Shown here: in pieces, positions 27,736-35,800 of the stretch | Layout of the letters: every line of letters begins with the position of its first letter | How positions within the stretch are numbered: position 1 is the stretch's first letter | NCBI RefSeq assembly: GCF_012641515.1 | Contig: NZ_JABAHY010000006.1 | Location: forward strand, 62,001-126,000 | DNA from: Nesterenkonia sedimenti | Lineage (GTDB): Bacteria > Actinomycetota > Actinomycetes > Actinomycetales > Micrococcaceae | Direction of reading: 5' to 3' | Length of the DNA stretch: 64,000 bases | Translations under genes and position numbers: made by a program | Notes under the pieces: model-generated | What the model saw: only the letters and a program-made list of their open reading frames with translations | Databases searched by the model: none | Told to the model about the DNA's origin: nothing

Positions 27736-28869
27736 TCACGTGCCCGCCGGCCACAGCCGCGGCGGTCTCAGAAGCACTTCCAGGGGCCCTCGGGTGACCA
27801 GCCGGCGCCAGGTGAGTGAAAAAACTATAAGCGCGACAAGGATCAGGGCACTGACCACCAGCCCTTCAGGAAGGGTCGCAGGCCCAGGTCGGACCGCGAG
27901 GGCAAGAATCAGCAGATGACCCACGTAGGCAGTGAAGGCCAACTGCCCCAGCATCACCAGGGGCTGCAGCCATCTTTGGACGCAGCGGTCAGCAATCTTC
28001 AGACACACTCCCAACATAAGGATGGCCGCGCCAGTGCCTTCAACCAGCCACAGCGGCATCTGAGAATGAGCCACAGAGCTGATCAGCCGTTGCCACACCA
28101 GATGACCGGTGGGCTCACCCATATAGACAATGAGTGCAAACGATATTGTCCTGGCTCCGAGGGCGCTCACAGCGCCCCACTTGATGAGTCGGGTGCTCAG
28201 GAGCTGACTGGACAGGTCCCGCCGCCCAAGCCACATCCCGAGGAGGAACGGGGCAGCCCATACTGCCACGGGATAGGGCCCAGTGATGAAAGTGCCGGCC
28301 AGGAGCTCTCCGGGGGAATCGGTGGCTGTCAGCGGATCCCGGTCGAAGGCCTTGTCGGTGCGTTCCTGAACCGCGAGCCACAGTATGGGTCCGAGCGAGG
28401 CACTGAATCCGGCAATAACAAGCAGCACGCCCCCGGCGGCCCGAGTGAAGGGCAGCGCCACGATAAACAGGGCAGCGTAAGTCACTAGAATCACTGAGAC
28501 GCCGTGGTCCAGGGCTTGGAGGAGCAGCCCGCCCACGAACAGCACCAGTGCCCGCCACAGGATAGGTCCCGCCGGTATTGGAGTTTCTCCGCTCCGCGCT
28601 CGCCGGGTCAGCAGGGAGAACCCGATGCCCCCTAAGAGCATGAACAACAACGAAGCCCGCCCGTAAGGCAGGCGGTAAAGTATCTCGGCCAAGCTGTCTC
28701 CGCCGCGAGGCCCGACATTGACGACGATCATGCCCGCCACGGCGAGACCCCGAGCCGCGTCCAGTCCGGCGAGACGCCACGGGCCTGGCCCCTCGCTCTG
28801 CTCGAGGGAGGACGTGCTATTAGGTGGCAAGCTCGCTCTCCCTGGCTCAGAATTCGGTCTTCGGTACAC
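27736..28869 (-). CDS. DUF1624/DUF418-type acyltransferase-like membrane protein
   Basis: The protein (about 377 residues) has roughly ten hydrophobic helices. It begins the conserved part with RLAGLDAARGLAVAGMIVVN, typical of the heparan-alpha-glucosaminide acetyltransferase-like (DUF1624) fold, and ends with LTWRRLVTRGPLEVLLRPPR, typical of DUF418. Such proteins may move acyl groups across the membrane. The GTG at 28869 is preferred: it has GGAAAAG before it and lies downstream of a TAGCCT box (28892-28897, minus strand), whereas the longer frame begins upstream of that box. The CopR-type repeat 73-92 bp upstream ties it to the copper island. Confidence 0.75.
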   Translation of the reverse strand: MYRRPNSEPGRASLPPNSTSSLEQSEGPGPWRLAGLDAARGLAVAGMIVVNVGPRGGDSLAEILYRLPYGRASLLFMLLGGIGFSLLTRRARSGETPIPAGPILWRALVLFVGGLLLQALDHGVSVILVTYAALFIVALPFTRAAGGVLLVIAGFSASLGPILWLAVQERTDKAFDRDPLTATDSPGELLAGTFITGPYPVAVWAAPFLLGMWLGRRDLSSQLLSTRLIKWGAVSALGARTISFALIVYMGEPTGHLVWQRLISSVAHSQMPLWLVEGTGAAILMLGVCLKIADRCVQRWLQPLVMLGQLAFTAYVGHLLILALAVRPGPATLPEGLVVSALILVALIVFSLTWRRLVTRGPLEVLLRPPRLWPAGT

Positions 28870-28941
28870 GCTAACTTTTCCGCGACCTTCTAGGCTAGAC
28901 AACCGCCGTAGCTGAACGGTTCAATCAAGGGCCCCTTGGTC

Positions 28942-28961
28942 GAATCTTCATTGAACCTTCA
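28942..28961 (-). promoter_or_regulatory. CopR-type direct repeat upstream of the DUF1624/DUF418 gene
   Basis: Minus strand: TGAAGGTTC-AA-TGAAGATTC, the best-conserved of the three 9-2-9 repeats. It lies about 45 bp before the TAGCCT -10 candidate and downstream of the kinase stop codon. Confidence 0.75.
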
Positions 28962-28995
28962 TCAACTATCGAGGACGGCCGATCAGCGCTGTGCG

Positions 28996-30114
28996 TCAGT
29001 CATGACGCGGCAACTCCACTGTAAAGAGTGCACCATGCCCCGGTCCGCGGCTTTCGGCCCTTACAGTGCCGCCATGGGCTTCAACGATGGAGCGCACGAT
29101 CGTCAGCCCGATACCGGAACCGCCGTGGGCGCGGTCACGGGCGGTGTCGACACGGTAAAACCTTTCGAACAGGTGAGGAACGTGCTCTGGCGCTACCCCG
29201 TGACCAGTATCTTCCACGCTGAGAAGAACCGTCGCTGAGTCGCTGCCGGTTCGAAGAGTGACCTGATCACCCGGTTGCGTGTGACGCAAGGCATTGTCTA
29301 GCAGGTTCGTCAGAACTTGTGAAAGGCGGTCACGGTCCCCGACCACCATGGCCTCCTCGGCCTCTTCCTCAATCTGCAGATCGACGTCACGCGCTGCGTA
29401 AAAGCTACGGGCTTGTCCCTGCGCGACGCTGACGAGTTCAGCGACCGAGATAGCCTGGGACTCCATGCTCAATCGGTGTTCTTCGGCAGAGCTCACCAGT
29501 GAAACGTCCTCCGCGAGACGCTTGAGACGATCAGTCTGCTCACGCAGCATGGTCAGTATTTCTGAATCGGCGGCCGCCACCCCGTCGAGCATCGCCTCCA
29601 GATAACCATCGACGGTGGCTACAGGTGTTCGCATCTCGTGAGCCAAGTCAGACAGAAGTCGCTTTCGAGTATGTTCGATCTCGTCGAGTTCCGAAGCCAT
29701 TCGATTGAACGCCGAAATCATCTCGGTGAATTCTGCACCCATGGCGCCCTCTGGCACTCGGGCACTGTAAACGCCTTGCGCCACCTGAATCGCAGCGCTA
29801 CGCACCTTGTTCAGGGTGCCTGCGATGCGGCGGGCAAGAAAGGCACTGACCAAAACGGACGCTACCCCGGCTGCAATCAGGGCCAACAACAAAGAGAGCT
29901 GCCACGATGCGTCGAAGGCCTCCTCAGCGTGCTTCACCACCTCTGGGTCCGGATTGGAAGTCTCAACCATAAGCATGTGCTCGTGGAAAATCGCTGGTCC
30001 GATGGCAAGGGCCACGACCCAAGCTGTCAGAGCCCCAACCCCAAGGACAAGAATGGCAGCCAGAAGTATCCGGACCCCAAGCCTGGCGCCCCACGGTTGC
30101 CGGTCAGGCATCAT
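28996..30114 (-). CDS. CopS-like sensor histidine kinase
   Basis: The 372-residue kinase has two transmembrane helices (about 13-35 and 74-94) enclosing a very short sensor of about 40 residues that contains HEHMLMVETS, a His/Met cluster that could bind copper. A HAMP domain, HisKA (DLAHEMRTPVATVDGYLE), N box (LTNLLDNALRHTQPG) and G boxes (DTGHGV, GGSGIGLTI) follow. It overlaps the response-regulator stop by 4 nt (ATGA). Its place between copper genes and the repeats upstream of them suggest it is the CopS of a CopRS system. Confidence 0.85.
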   Translation of the reverse strand: MMPDRQPWGARLGVRILLAAILVLGVGALTAWVVALAIGPAIFHEHMLMVETSNPDPEVVKHAEEAFDASWQLSLLLALIAAGVASVLVSAFLARRIAGTLNKVRSAAIQVAQGVYSARVPEGAMGAEFTEMISAFNRMASELDEIEHTRKRLLSDLAHEMRTPVATVDGYLEAMLDGVAAADSEILTMLREQTDRLKRLAEDVSLVSSAEEHRLSMESQAISVAELVSVAQGQARSFYAARDVDLQIEEEAEEAMVVGDRDRLSQVLTNLLDNALRHTQPGDQVTLRTGSDSATVLLSVEDTGHGVAPEHVPHLFERFYRVDTARDRAHGGSGIGLTIVRSIVEAHGGTVRAESRGPGHGALFTVELPRHD

Positions 30115-30821
30115 TCGCCCGTCCGCAACTTATATCCCACGCCACGCACGGTATGAATGAAGCGAGGCCAAGCGGGGTCGTCATGTATCTTTCGCCGGAG
30201 GTTGCCGATGTGCACATCGACCAAATGCTCATCTCCTATCCACTCTTCACCCCAGACTTTGGTAATCAGTTCGCGGCGGGACTTTGCGGTCCCGGGTTCA
30301 GTGATCAGAGCTGACAGCAGCTCAAACTCGGTCGGGGTCAACTCCACTTGGCTGTCGTCAAGCCACACTTCGCGCGCGCTCGTGTCCACCATCAGAGCTC
30401 CCGCCCTGTGCCGGTGCCTTTCTGCTGCCGACTCAGGACGCGACCGCCGCAGCATAGCGCGGACCCTCAGCACCAGTTCACGCGGGCTGAAGGGTTTAGT
30501 CACGTAATCATCGGCGCCCACCGACAAACCTATGAGACGGTCCACCTCATCAGCGCGAGCCGTCAGCATAATCACATAGCAGTCTGAGAAAGTTCGGATC
30601 CGCCGGCACACTTCCACCCCATCCATCCCAGGCAACCCCAAATCGAGGACCACAACGGTCGGTTCAAGCTCAGCTACCATCTGCACCGCGTCAGGACCGT
30701 TTCCGGTGGCCTCGACACACAGCCCATCCCGGCGCAGATACTCCTGGACCAGGCGCACCAGCGGCGCCTCATCGTCCACTACGAGCACAGTTGGCAATTC
30801 AGTTCTCGTTCTAGAGGCCAT
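30111..30821 (-). CDS. CopR-like response regulator
   Basis: The 236-residue OmpR-family regulator has a receiver domain (VLVVDDEAPL, phosphoacceptor in VVVLDLGLPGMDGV, lysine in GADDYVTKPFS) and a winged-helix output domain (LTPTEFELLSALITEPGTAK, ending TVRGVGYKLRTGE). The ATG at 30821 is chosen over a longer frame: a TATGGT box lies 6 nt upstream and the extra residues look like non-coding sequence. Its likely sites are the 9-2-9 repeats at 26124, 27677 and 28942. Copper as signal is inferred from neighbours. Confidence 0.85.
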   Translation of the reverse strand: MASRTRTELPTVLVVDDEAPLVRLVQEYLRRDGLCVEATGNGPDAVQMVAELEPTVVVLDLGLPGMDGVEVCRRIRTFSDCYVIMLTARADEVDRLIGLSVGADDYVTKPFSPRELVLRVRAMLRRSRPESAAERHRHRAGALMVDTSAREVWLDDSQVELTPTEFELLSALITEPGTAKSRRELITKVWGEEWIGDEHLVDVHIGNLRRKIHDDPAWPRFIHTVRGVGYKLRTGE

Positions 30822-30936
30822 TCCTAGACCATAGAGGAAGACCCCCGAACGCACGCCCCGCCCGATGGCTGTCCGAACCAATCAATCGCGAAAACTCAGC
30901 TGCGGATCGAAACAGCCTGGCTTCAACGCGCATTTC

Positions 30937-31055
30937 GTTACCTAATTGTGACAATGATGCAGAACTGTTATAAAGTCTGTCTCGTGCTCGACAGAGGAGT
31001 TGAACCCAAGCGTAGCGCCCCACCACCCAGCGAAACCCTCAGCAACCACATCTAG
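30937..31055 (+). promoter_or_regulatory. Orphan NlpC-type promoter ending at an IS element
   Basis: GTTAC-CTAATT-GTGAC (30937-30952), 15 nt, then TTATAAAGT (30968-30976) copies the promoters of the NlpC/P60 genes. TAAAGT is 7 nt before a GTG at 30984, as in promoters 1 and 2. The frame from that GTG runs only 23 codons to a TAG at 31053-31055, exactly at the IS insertion point. No NlpC gene follows on the far side of the IS. Confidence 0.65.
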
Positions 31056-32203
31056 TGGTCCGTCTCAGTTTTGGTTTGCCTGTTCGTTGAGGCTGGCTCG
31101 TGCTCGGGCGACTTTTGCCAGGATTGACTCGGCGGTGGCAGTCCATACATAGGGTTTCGGGTCCTGGTTGTTGGCTTCCATATATTCTTCGATGCTGTCG
31201 ATGAGCTCCGGTACTGAGCGGAACATCCCGCGGCGCAGGTTCTTCTCGGTCAGGTCTCGGAACCAGCGCTCGACCTGGTTCAACCACGACGCGGAAGTCG
31301 GGGTGAAGTGGAAATGGAACCTGGGATGCTTCCTGGTCCATTCTTTGACCTTGGCGTGCTTGTGGGTGGCGTAGTTATCTAAGATCAGATGGACATCCAG
31401 GTCATCAGGGACCTCGCGGTCGATCGTTTTGAGGAACTTTAAGAACTCTTCGTGCCGGTGCTTGGGCAGGCACTGGCCGATCACTTTGCCGGTGAGCACA
31501 TCCAGTGCCGCGAATAACGTGGTGGTGCCGTGGCGCTTATAGTCATGGGTCATCGTCGCACCTCGGCCAGGCTTCATCGGCAGCGAGGCTTGGCTGCGAT
31601 CCAGGGCCTGGACGGAGGACTTCTCGTCCATCGCTAGGACCACGGCCTGCTCGGGAGGGTTGAGGTAGAGTCCGACAACATCAATGACCTTCTCATCGAA
31701 GGCCGGGTCATTGGAGACTTTGAACGTATCAACCCGGTGAGGTTTCAACCCCAGCTCACTCCAGACCCGGTGGACTGTCGAGTGCGAGATTCCCAGCTCT
31801 TTGGCCAGTGAGCGGGTCGACCAGTGGGTTTCGCCCTTGGGCGTGACCTTGGTGGTCATCCGCACGATCTCAGCGATGGTCTCTGACGGAATGGAGGGTT
31901 TGCGGCCCCGGCCTTTCTTCACCTTGCCCCAATGCTTCAGGCCTTCAGTGGCGAACGCCGAGCGCCAGGCTCGTACTGTCATCGGTGAGATCCCGTGCTC
32001 TGCAGCGATGGTGCGGTTGCCGGCCCCGTCAGCAGCAGCCAACAGCACCCGGGCCCGGATGACTTCCCGGTGAGCTGCCGAAGTAGAGCGGGCGACCTTA
32101 GCAAGCACTTCACGATCAGTGTCGGACATAACAAGAGGCGGGGCTGGAGCAGACATACTCCATTCTACCCCTAGACGACCTAACTATTTACGAGACACAC
32201 CAC
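31055..32203 (-). mobile_element. IS630-family insertion sequence
   Basis: The element of about 1149 bp has terminal inverted repeats, GTGGTCCGTCTC on the left and GTGGTGTGTCTC on the right read inward, and is flanked by TA on both sides (31053-31054 and 32204-32205), the target duplication of IS630 elements. It carries one intact transposase gene. It sits just downstream of the orphan NlpC-type promoter. Confidence 0.85.
31065..32156 (-). CDS. IS630-family transposase
   Basis: The 363-residue DDE transposase has N-terminal helix-turn-helix domains (GNRTIAAEHGISPMTVRAW and LGISHSTVHRVWSELGL) and the catalytic core: first Asp in VVLAMDEKSSVQALDRSQ, second in VHLILDNYATHKH, and Glu in SASWLNQVERWFRDLTEK. 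It is full length with no interruption, so the element may be active. Confidence 0.93.
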   Translation of the reverse strand: MSAPAPPLVMSDTDREVLAKVARSTSAAHREVIRARVLLAAADGAGNRTIAAEHGISPMTVRAWRSAFATEGLKHWGKVKKGRGRKPSIPSETIAEIVRMTTKVTPKGETHWSTRSLAKELGISHSTVHRVWSELGLKPHRVDTFKVSNDPAFDEKVIDVVGLYLNPPEQAVVLAMDEKSSVQALDRSQASLPMKPGRGATMTHDYKRHGTTTLFAALDVLTGKVIGQCLPKHRHEEFLKFLKTIDREVPDDLDVHLILDNYATHKHAKVKEWTRKHPRFHFHFTPTSASWLNQVERWFRDLTEKNLRRGMFRSVPELIDSIEEYMEANNQDPKPYVWTATAESILAKVARARASLNEQANQN

Positions 32204-32205
32204 TA

Positions 32206-32287
32206 GAAGGTCAAGATGCTGATCCCACCCTCTACCGACGGTCAATTACAACCCTCGCAACTACCAGTAGCCGAATGAACGTCGCCG
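32206..32287. other. Spacer between IS630 and the monooxygenase gene
   Basis: No gene or site is recognised. If the IS is removed, the frame from the orphan promoter would meet a TAG at the junction. Confidence 0.4.
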
Positions 32288-33352
32288 TTACGAAGCCTCT
32301 CGTGCGAGGCGATGGGCCAGCCTCTCAGCGTCTCGGCGGACATAGCCGAGCAATGAAGACCCTCGGTCGCGCTGCCACGGACGCCCCAATGTGTAGAGCC
32401 CCTCTACAGGAGTGACGCCGTCTTGGTTGGTAAGGGCGCCGTTTTCGTTGAGCGCACCGGGGATATCAATCCAGGTGTCGTCATGCCGATATCCCGTAGT
32501 CCATACAACTGTGTCTACCTTGATATTCGTGCCGTCTTCGAAAGAGAGACGATCCGTGTGGGCCTCCACGGTTCTTGGTCGGAAACTGACCGCGGCCCTG
32601 CGGAGACGTCGACGACTGGTGCCGATTACCGGCTCATTCGCGCGCAGGCGACGGCCCAGGCGTGAACTTCCAGCAACGCCGATGAGACCTGTGGTCGTCA
32701 ACCACCAGAACAGATCACGCCCTAGGAGACGCTGTGGCAAGCTACGCAGACCTGCACCTTCGGATAGAGAAACTCTCTTCCCTTGGTTGGCGAGCTCCAA
32801 CGCGATTTGGAATCCAGAGTTTCCACCCCCGACGACAGAGACGTTGTCACCGCGTAGCTGACTTGGGTTCCGATAGTCCTCGGAGTGGATCTGCAAGACC
32901 TGCGGGTCAAGTCTGTTGGCCAGACCGGGCACGAAGGGTGACCCGAAAGCCCCGGTCGCGACGACAACAGCTCTCGCCCTCAGGGGCTCCCTGCTTGCGA
33001 AGCGCAGCCGAAAATCCCCTGCCGCTCCGTTCAATCTCGTCATGCGGGTGTCGAGGTGAACGGGTAGGGCGTACCGCTGGGCATATGTGGCTAGGTAGTC
33101 AGCCACCTTATCTTTGCCAGGGTGTGTCCCCGGTTCACCAGGAAAGTCGAATCCAGGCAGCGAGTTGTACTACACAGGGGTGAACAAGCGCAGAGAGTCC
33201 CAGCGGTGTGCCCATGAGATGCCCACCTTGTCGGTCGCATCGAGTAGTTGGAAGCTCATTCCTGCTTCGGCCAGGTAGTACCCGAGTGCAAGACCTGCTT
33301 GGCCCGCACCGATAACTGCCACATCGAGATGTTTGTACGTTGCTGGACTCAT
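32288..33352 (-). pseudogene. Flavin-containing monooxygenase with an in-frame TAG
   Basis: The frame of 355 codons encodes a FAD/NADPH monooxygenase: FAD motif VIGAGQAGLALGYYLAEAG near residue 12, FMO-like segments WDSLRLFTPV and LPGFDFPGEPG, NADPH motif VVGGGNSGFQIALELANQG, and VVWTTGYRHDD near the C-terminus. A single TAG at 33170-33172 (codon 61) falls between FTPV and YNSLPG, where relatives usually have Arg or Lys. Nothing else is damaged. The start overlaps the ATPase stop by 4 nt (ATGA), so it is the last gene of the cmtR-ATPase operon. Without suppression it is inactive. Confidence 0.8.
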
Positions 33353-35343
33353 GGCTGTACTTGATGGTCCGAGCCTGCTCCTGCCTTGGCGGAGACAACA
33401 GGACGTGATGAGGGGTGAGAGTGGCGGGTGCGAGCCGCGCGTAACCCGTTGAGAATGATGACGACCTCGGCGAGTTCGTGGACGAGGACGACGGCGGCCA
33501 GGCCGATCACGCCGAAGAGCGCCAACAGTGGTAACACCGCGATCAGGGTCAAGGAGAGGATGATGTTCTGGTTGATGATCATCCGTCCGCGCCGGGCGTG
33601 CGCCAGGGCTTGAGGGATCAGGCGGATGTCTTCGCCGGTGAAGGCCACATCAGCTGATTCCACTGCGGCATCGGAGCCAGTGGCGCCCATGGCGATGCCT
33701 ATATCTGCGGCGGCCAATGCGGGGGCGTCATTGATGCCGTCACCAATCATTGCCACCCGGTTGCCTGCCCGCAGTTCGGTGATGGCGGCGGCTTTGTCTT
33801 CTGGGCGCAGCTCTGCGCGGACATCAGTGATCCCGGCTTCAGCCGCTAGAGCATGGGCTGTGCGTGTGTTGTCACCGGTGAGCATGGTGACCTTGACCCC
33901 GGCACGGGTAAGCTGCTGGATCGCTTCTACTGCTTCTTCGCGCAGTTCGTCCCGCACACCGACAGCCCCGACTGCCTCCCCATTATGGTGGATGACCACC
34001 ACGGTGCTGCCTTCCCGTTCCAGTTCTGTGACTTCTTCGGACAGCGCCCCGGCATCAAGCCACCGGGGACTGCCCACCGCGATCCGGCTGGCACCGATAA
34101 CTCCGGTGATGCCCTGTCCAGGGTGCTCAGTGATTTCAGTGGCCTGCGGGGCATCAGCCGCCGCATGAGTGATGGCTACCGCGAGGGGGTGCGTGCTGTG
34201 AGCTTCCAGCGCTGCTGCCCACGTCAGTACCTGCTGCTCGGTGTGCCCGGGTGCGGTCAGCACGGCGCTGACGGTGGGACGGTTACGGGTCAGTGTGCCT
34301 GTCTTATCGAAAGCCACGTGACTTACAGATCCCAGTTGCTCGAAAGCTGCACCGGATTTCACGATCACCCCGTGCTTGCTGCCCCCGCCGATGGCAGAGA
34401 CCACGGTGATCGGCACCGAGATCGCCAGCGCACATGGTGAGGCGGCCACCAGCACGATGATTGCCCGGGTCACCCACTCCATCGGGTCTCCGAAGAGTGA
34501 ACCCAGCGCCGCGATCAGAATCGCCAGCAGCAGTACACCGGGCACCAGGGGACGGGCGATCCGATCAGCCAGCCGGGCACGTTCACCCTTCTCCGCCTGA
34601 GCCTGCTCGACCAACTGGACCACTGTGGTCAGCGAGTTGTCTGTTCCCGGTGCGGTGACTTCGACCTCCAACACCCCGGTCGTGTTGATCGACCCGGCCA
34701 ACACCTCATCACCAGGGCCAGCCTCCACCGGAATCGACTCACCAGTGATCGCTGAAGTGTCCAGGGCTGAACGTCCGGTGCGGACCACCCCGTCAGTGGC
34801 TAGGCGTTCCCCAGCTGCAACCCGGATCAGCTGACCCGGCACCAGAGTAGAGGCAGCCACCTGCCGCTGATCGCCAGCCTCGTCGACGATGGTGGCGCTG
34901 GCTGGCAACAGGTTCAGCAGGGAACGCAGCCCGGAGTGGGCCTTGTCCATCGCCCGATCTTCCAAGGCCTCTGCAATGGAATAGAGAAAGGCCAGAGCTG
35001 CGGCTTCTTCGATGTAACCCAGCGCAACCGCTCCAGTGGCGCTGATCGTCATCAACAACCCGATACCCAGGCGGCGACGCACCACCAGCGCCCGTAAAGC
35101 ACCAGGAACGAACTGAGAAGCCCCCAACAGCAGGCTGACCCAGAACACCGCCAGCGTCACAGTCGAAAGCGGGTCCTGATCTGCTGCCCCGGTCCACTCC
35201 AACACCCACCCTGTGGCCAGCAGCAACCCCGAGACCAGTGGAATCAGAACACGACGATCCCCCCACCACTGAGGCTCTTTAGTGCTCTCCGCAGAAGCCG
35301 TGTTCTCACTGGGGGAAGCACACCCGCAGGCATCCACGCTCAT
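33349..35343 (-). CDS. Heavy-metal P-type ATPase (SPC type, P1B)
   Basis: The 664-residue metal pump has the actuator motif SAITGESIPVEAG, phosphorylation site FDKTGTLTRNRP, nucleotide-site HSTHPLAVAI, and hinge MIGDGINDAPALAAADIG. The metal-site helix reads AASPCALAIS: SPC rather than CPC, which in the P1B classification points to group 4 (Co, Ni, Fe, Zn or Cd). There is no separate heavy-metal-binding domain, only a short Cys-containing start (DACGCASPSE). The ATG at 35343 overlaps the ArsR-family stop (ATGA). With a CmtR-like sensor upstream, cadmium or lead export is the best guess. Confidence 0.9.
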   Translation of the reverse strand: MSVDACGCASPSENTASAESTKEPQWWGDRRVLIPLVSGLLLATGWVLEWTGAADQDPLSTVTLAVFWVSLLLGASQFVPGALRALVVRRRLGIGLLMTISATGAVALGYIEEAAALAFLYSIAEALEDRAMDKAHSGLRSLLNLLPASATIVDEAGDQRQVAASTLVPGQLIRVAAGERLATDGVVRTGRSALDTSAITGESIPVEAGPGDEVLAGSINTTGVLEVEVTAPGTDNSLTTVVQLVEQAQAEKGERARLADRIARPLVPGVLLLAILIAALGSLFGDPMEWVTRAIIVLVAASPCALAISVPITVVSAIGGGSKHGVIVKSGAAFEQLGSVSHVAFDKTGTLTRNRPTVSAVLTAPGHTEQQVLTWAAALEAHSTHPLAVAITHAAADAPQATEITEHPGQGITGVIGASRIAVGSPRWLDAGALSEEVTELEREGSTVVVIHHNGEAVGAVGVRDELREEAVEAIQQLTRAGVKVTMLTGDNTRTAHALAAEAGITDVRAELRPEDKAAAITELRAGNRVAMIGDGINDAPALAAADIGIAMGATGSDAAVESADVAFTGEDIRLIPQALAHARRGRMIINQNIILSLTLIAVLPLLALFGVIGLAAVVLVHELAEVVIILNGLRAARTRHSHPSSRPVVSAKAGAGSDHQVQP

Positions 35344-35702
35344 CGCTGCACCTGCTCTCCGCCAGCGCAGCACCCCTCCGGGCACACCGGGTCAAGACAC
35401 TCCGCACCCTCATCGACTGCCAGGGTTGTCTCCACCAAAGCGTTCAGCGCCCGCGACAGGTGAGGGTCAGCGATCTCATAGCGGGTCTGACGGCCCTCCG
35501 GCTCAGCGACCACGATCCCGCAATCCCGCAAGCACGCCAGATGATTCGACACATTCGTCCGCGTCAACTCCAGGTCACGGGCCAGCTTGGCCGGATAATC
35601 CGGCTCATCCAGGAGGGACAACAAAATCCGGGACCGGGTGGGGTCAGCCATAGCGCGGCCCAACCGGTTCATCACATCAAGACGAGAAGCAATAGTCAGC
35701 AC
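35340..35702 (-). CDS. CmtR-like ArsR-family metal sensor
   Basis: The 120-residue winged-helix repressor closely resembles mycobacterial CmtR: ADPTRSRILLSLLDEPDYPAKLA, then TRTNVSNHLACLRDCGI with the two metal-site cysteines, EGRQTRYEIADPHLSRAL, and a third cysteine in DEGAEC. More cysteines follow in the tail (DPVCPEGCCAGG). CmtR releases DNA when it binds Cd(II) or Pb(II). The GTG at 35702 is chosen because TATGGT lies 6 nt upstream; a longer frame reads through the promoter. It heads the operon with the P-type ATPase and the monooxygenase. Confidence 0.85.
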   Translation of the reverse strand: MLTIASRLDVMNRLGRAMADPTRSRILLSLLDEPDYPAKLARDLELTRTNVSNHLACLRDCGIVVAEPEGRQTRYEIADPHLSRALNALVETTLAVDEGAECLDPVCPEGCCAGGEQVQR

Positions 35703-35708
35703 ACACTG

Positions 35709-35734
35709 ACCATACAGCGAACGATGACTAGTCA
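35709..35734 (-). promoter_or_regulatory. Promoter and candidate operator of the cmtR operon
   Basis: TATGGT (minus strand, 35714-35709) lies 6 nt before the GTG start, and a perfect 10-bp palindrome, TGACTAGTCA (35725-35734), lies just upstream, in place for a repressor. Confidence 0.5.
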
Positions 35735-35800
35735 GCAAGTAGTGACCTAACCAGAAGGCTACCTTCAGTACGCGGGAGGTTGCAGGCGCACCTGGTGGGC

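Noticed and set aside
30984-32280. A short gene restored across the IS630 insertion
   Set aside because: Removing the IS leaves ATC TAG at the junction in the frame from GTG 30984, so the joined sequence still stops there and the downstream codons resemble nothing known.
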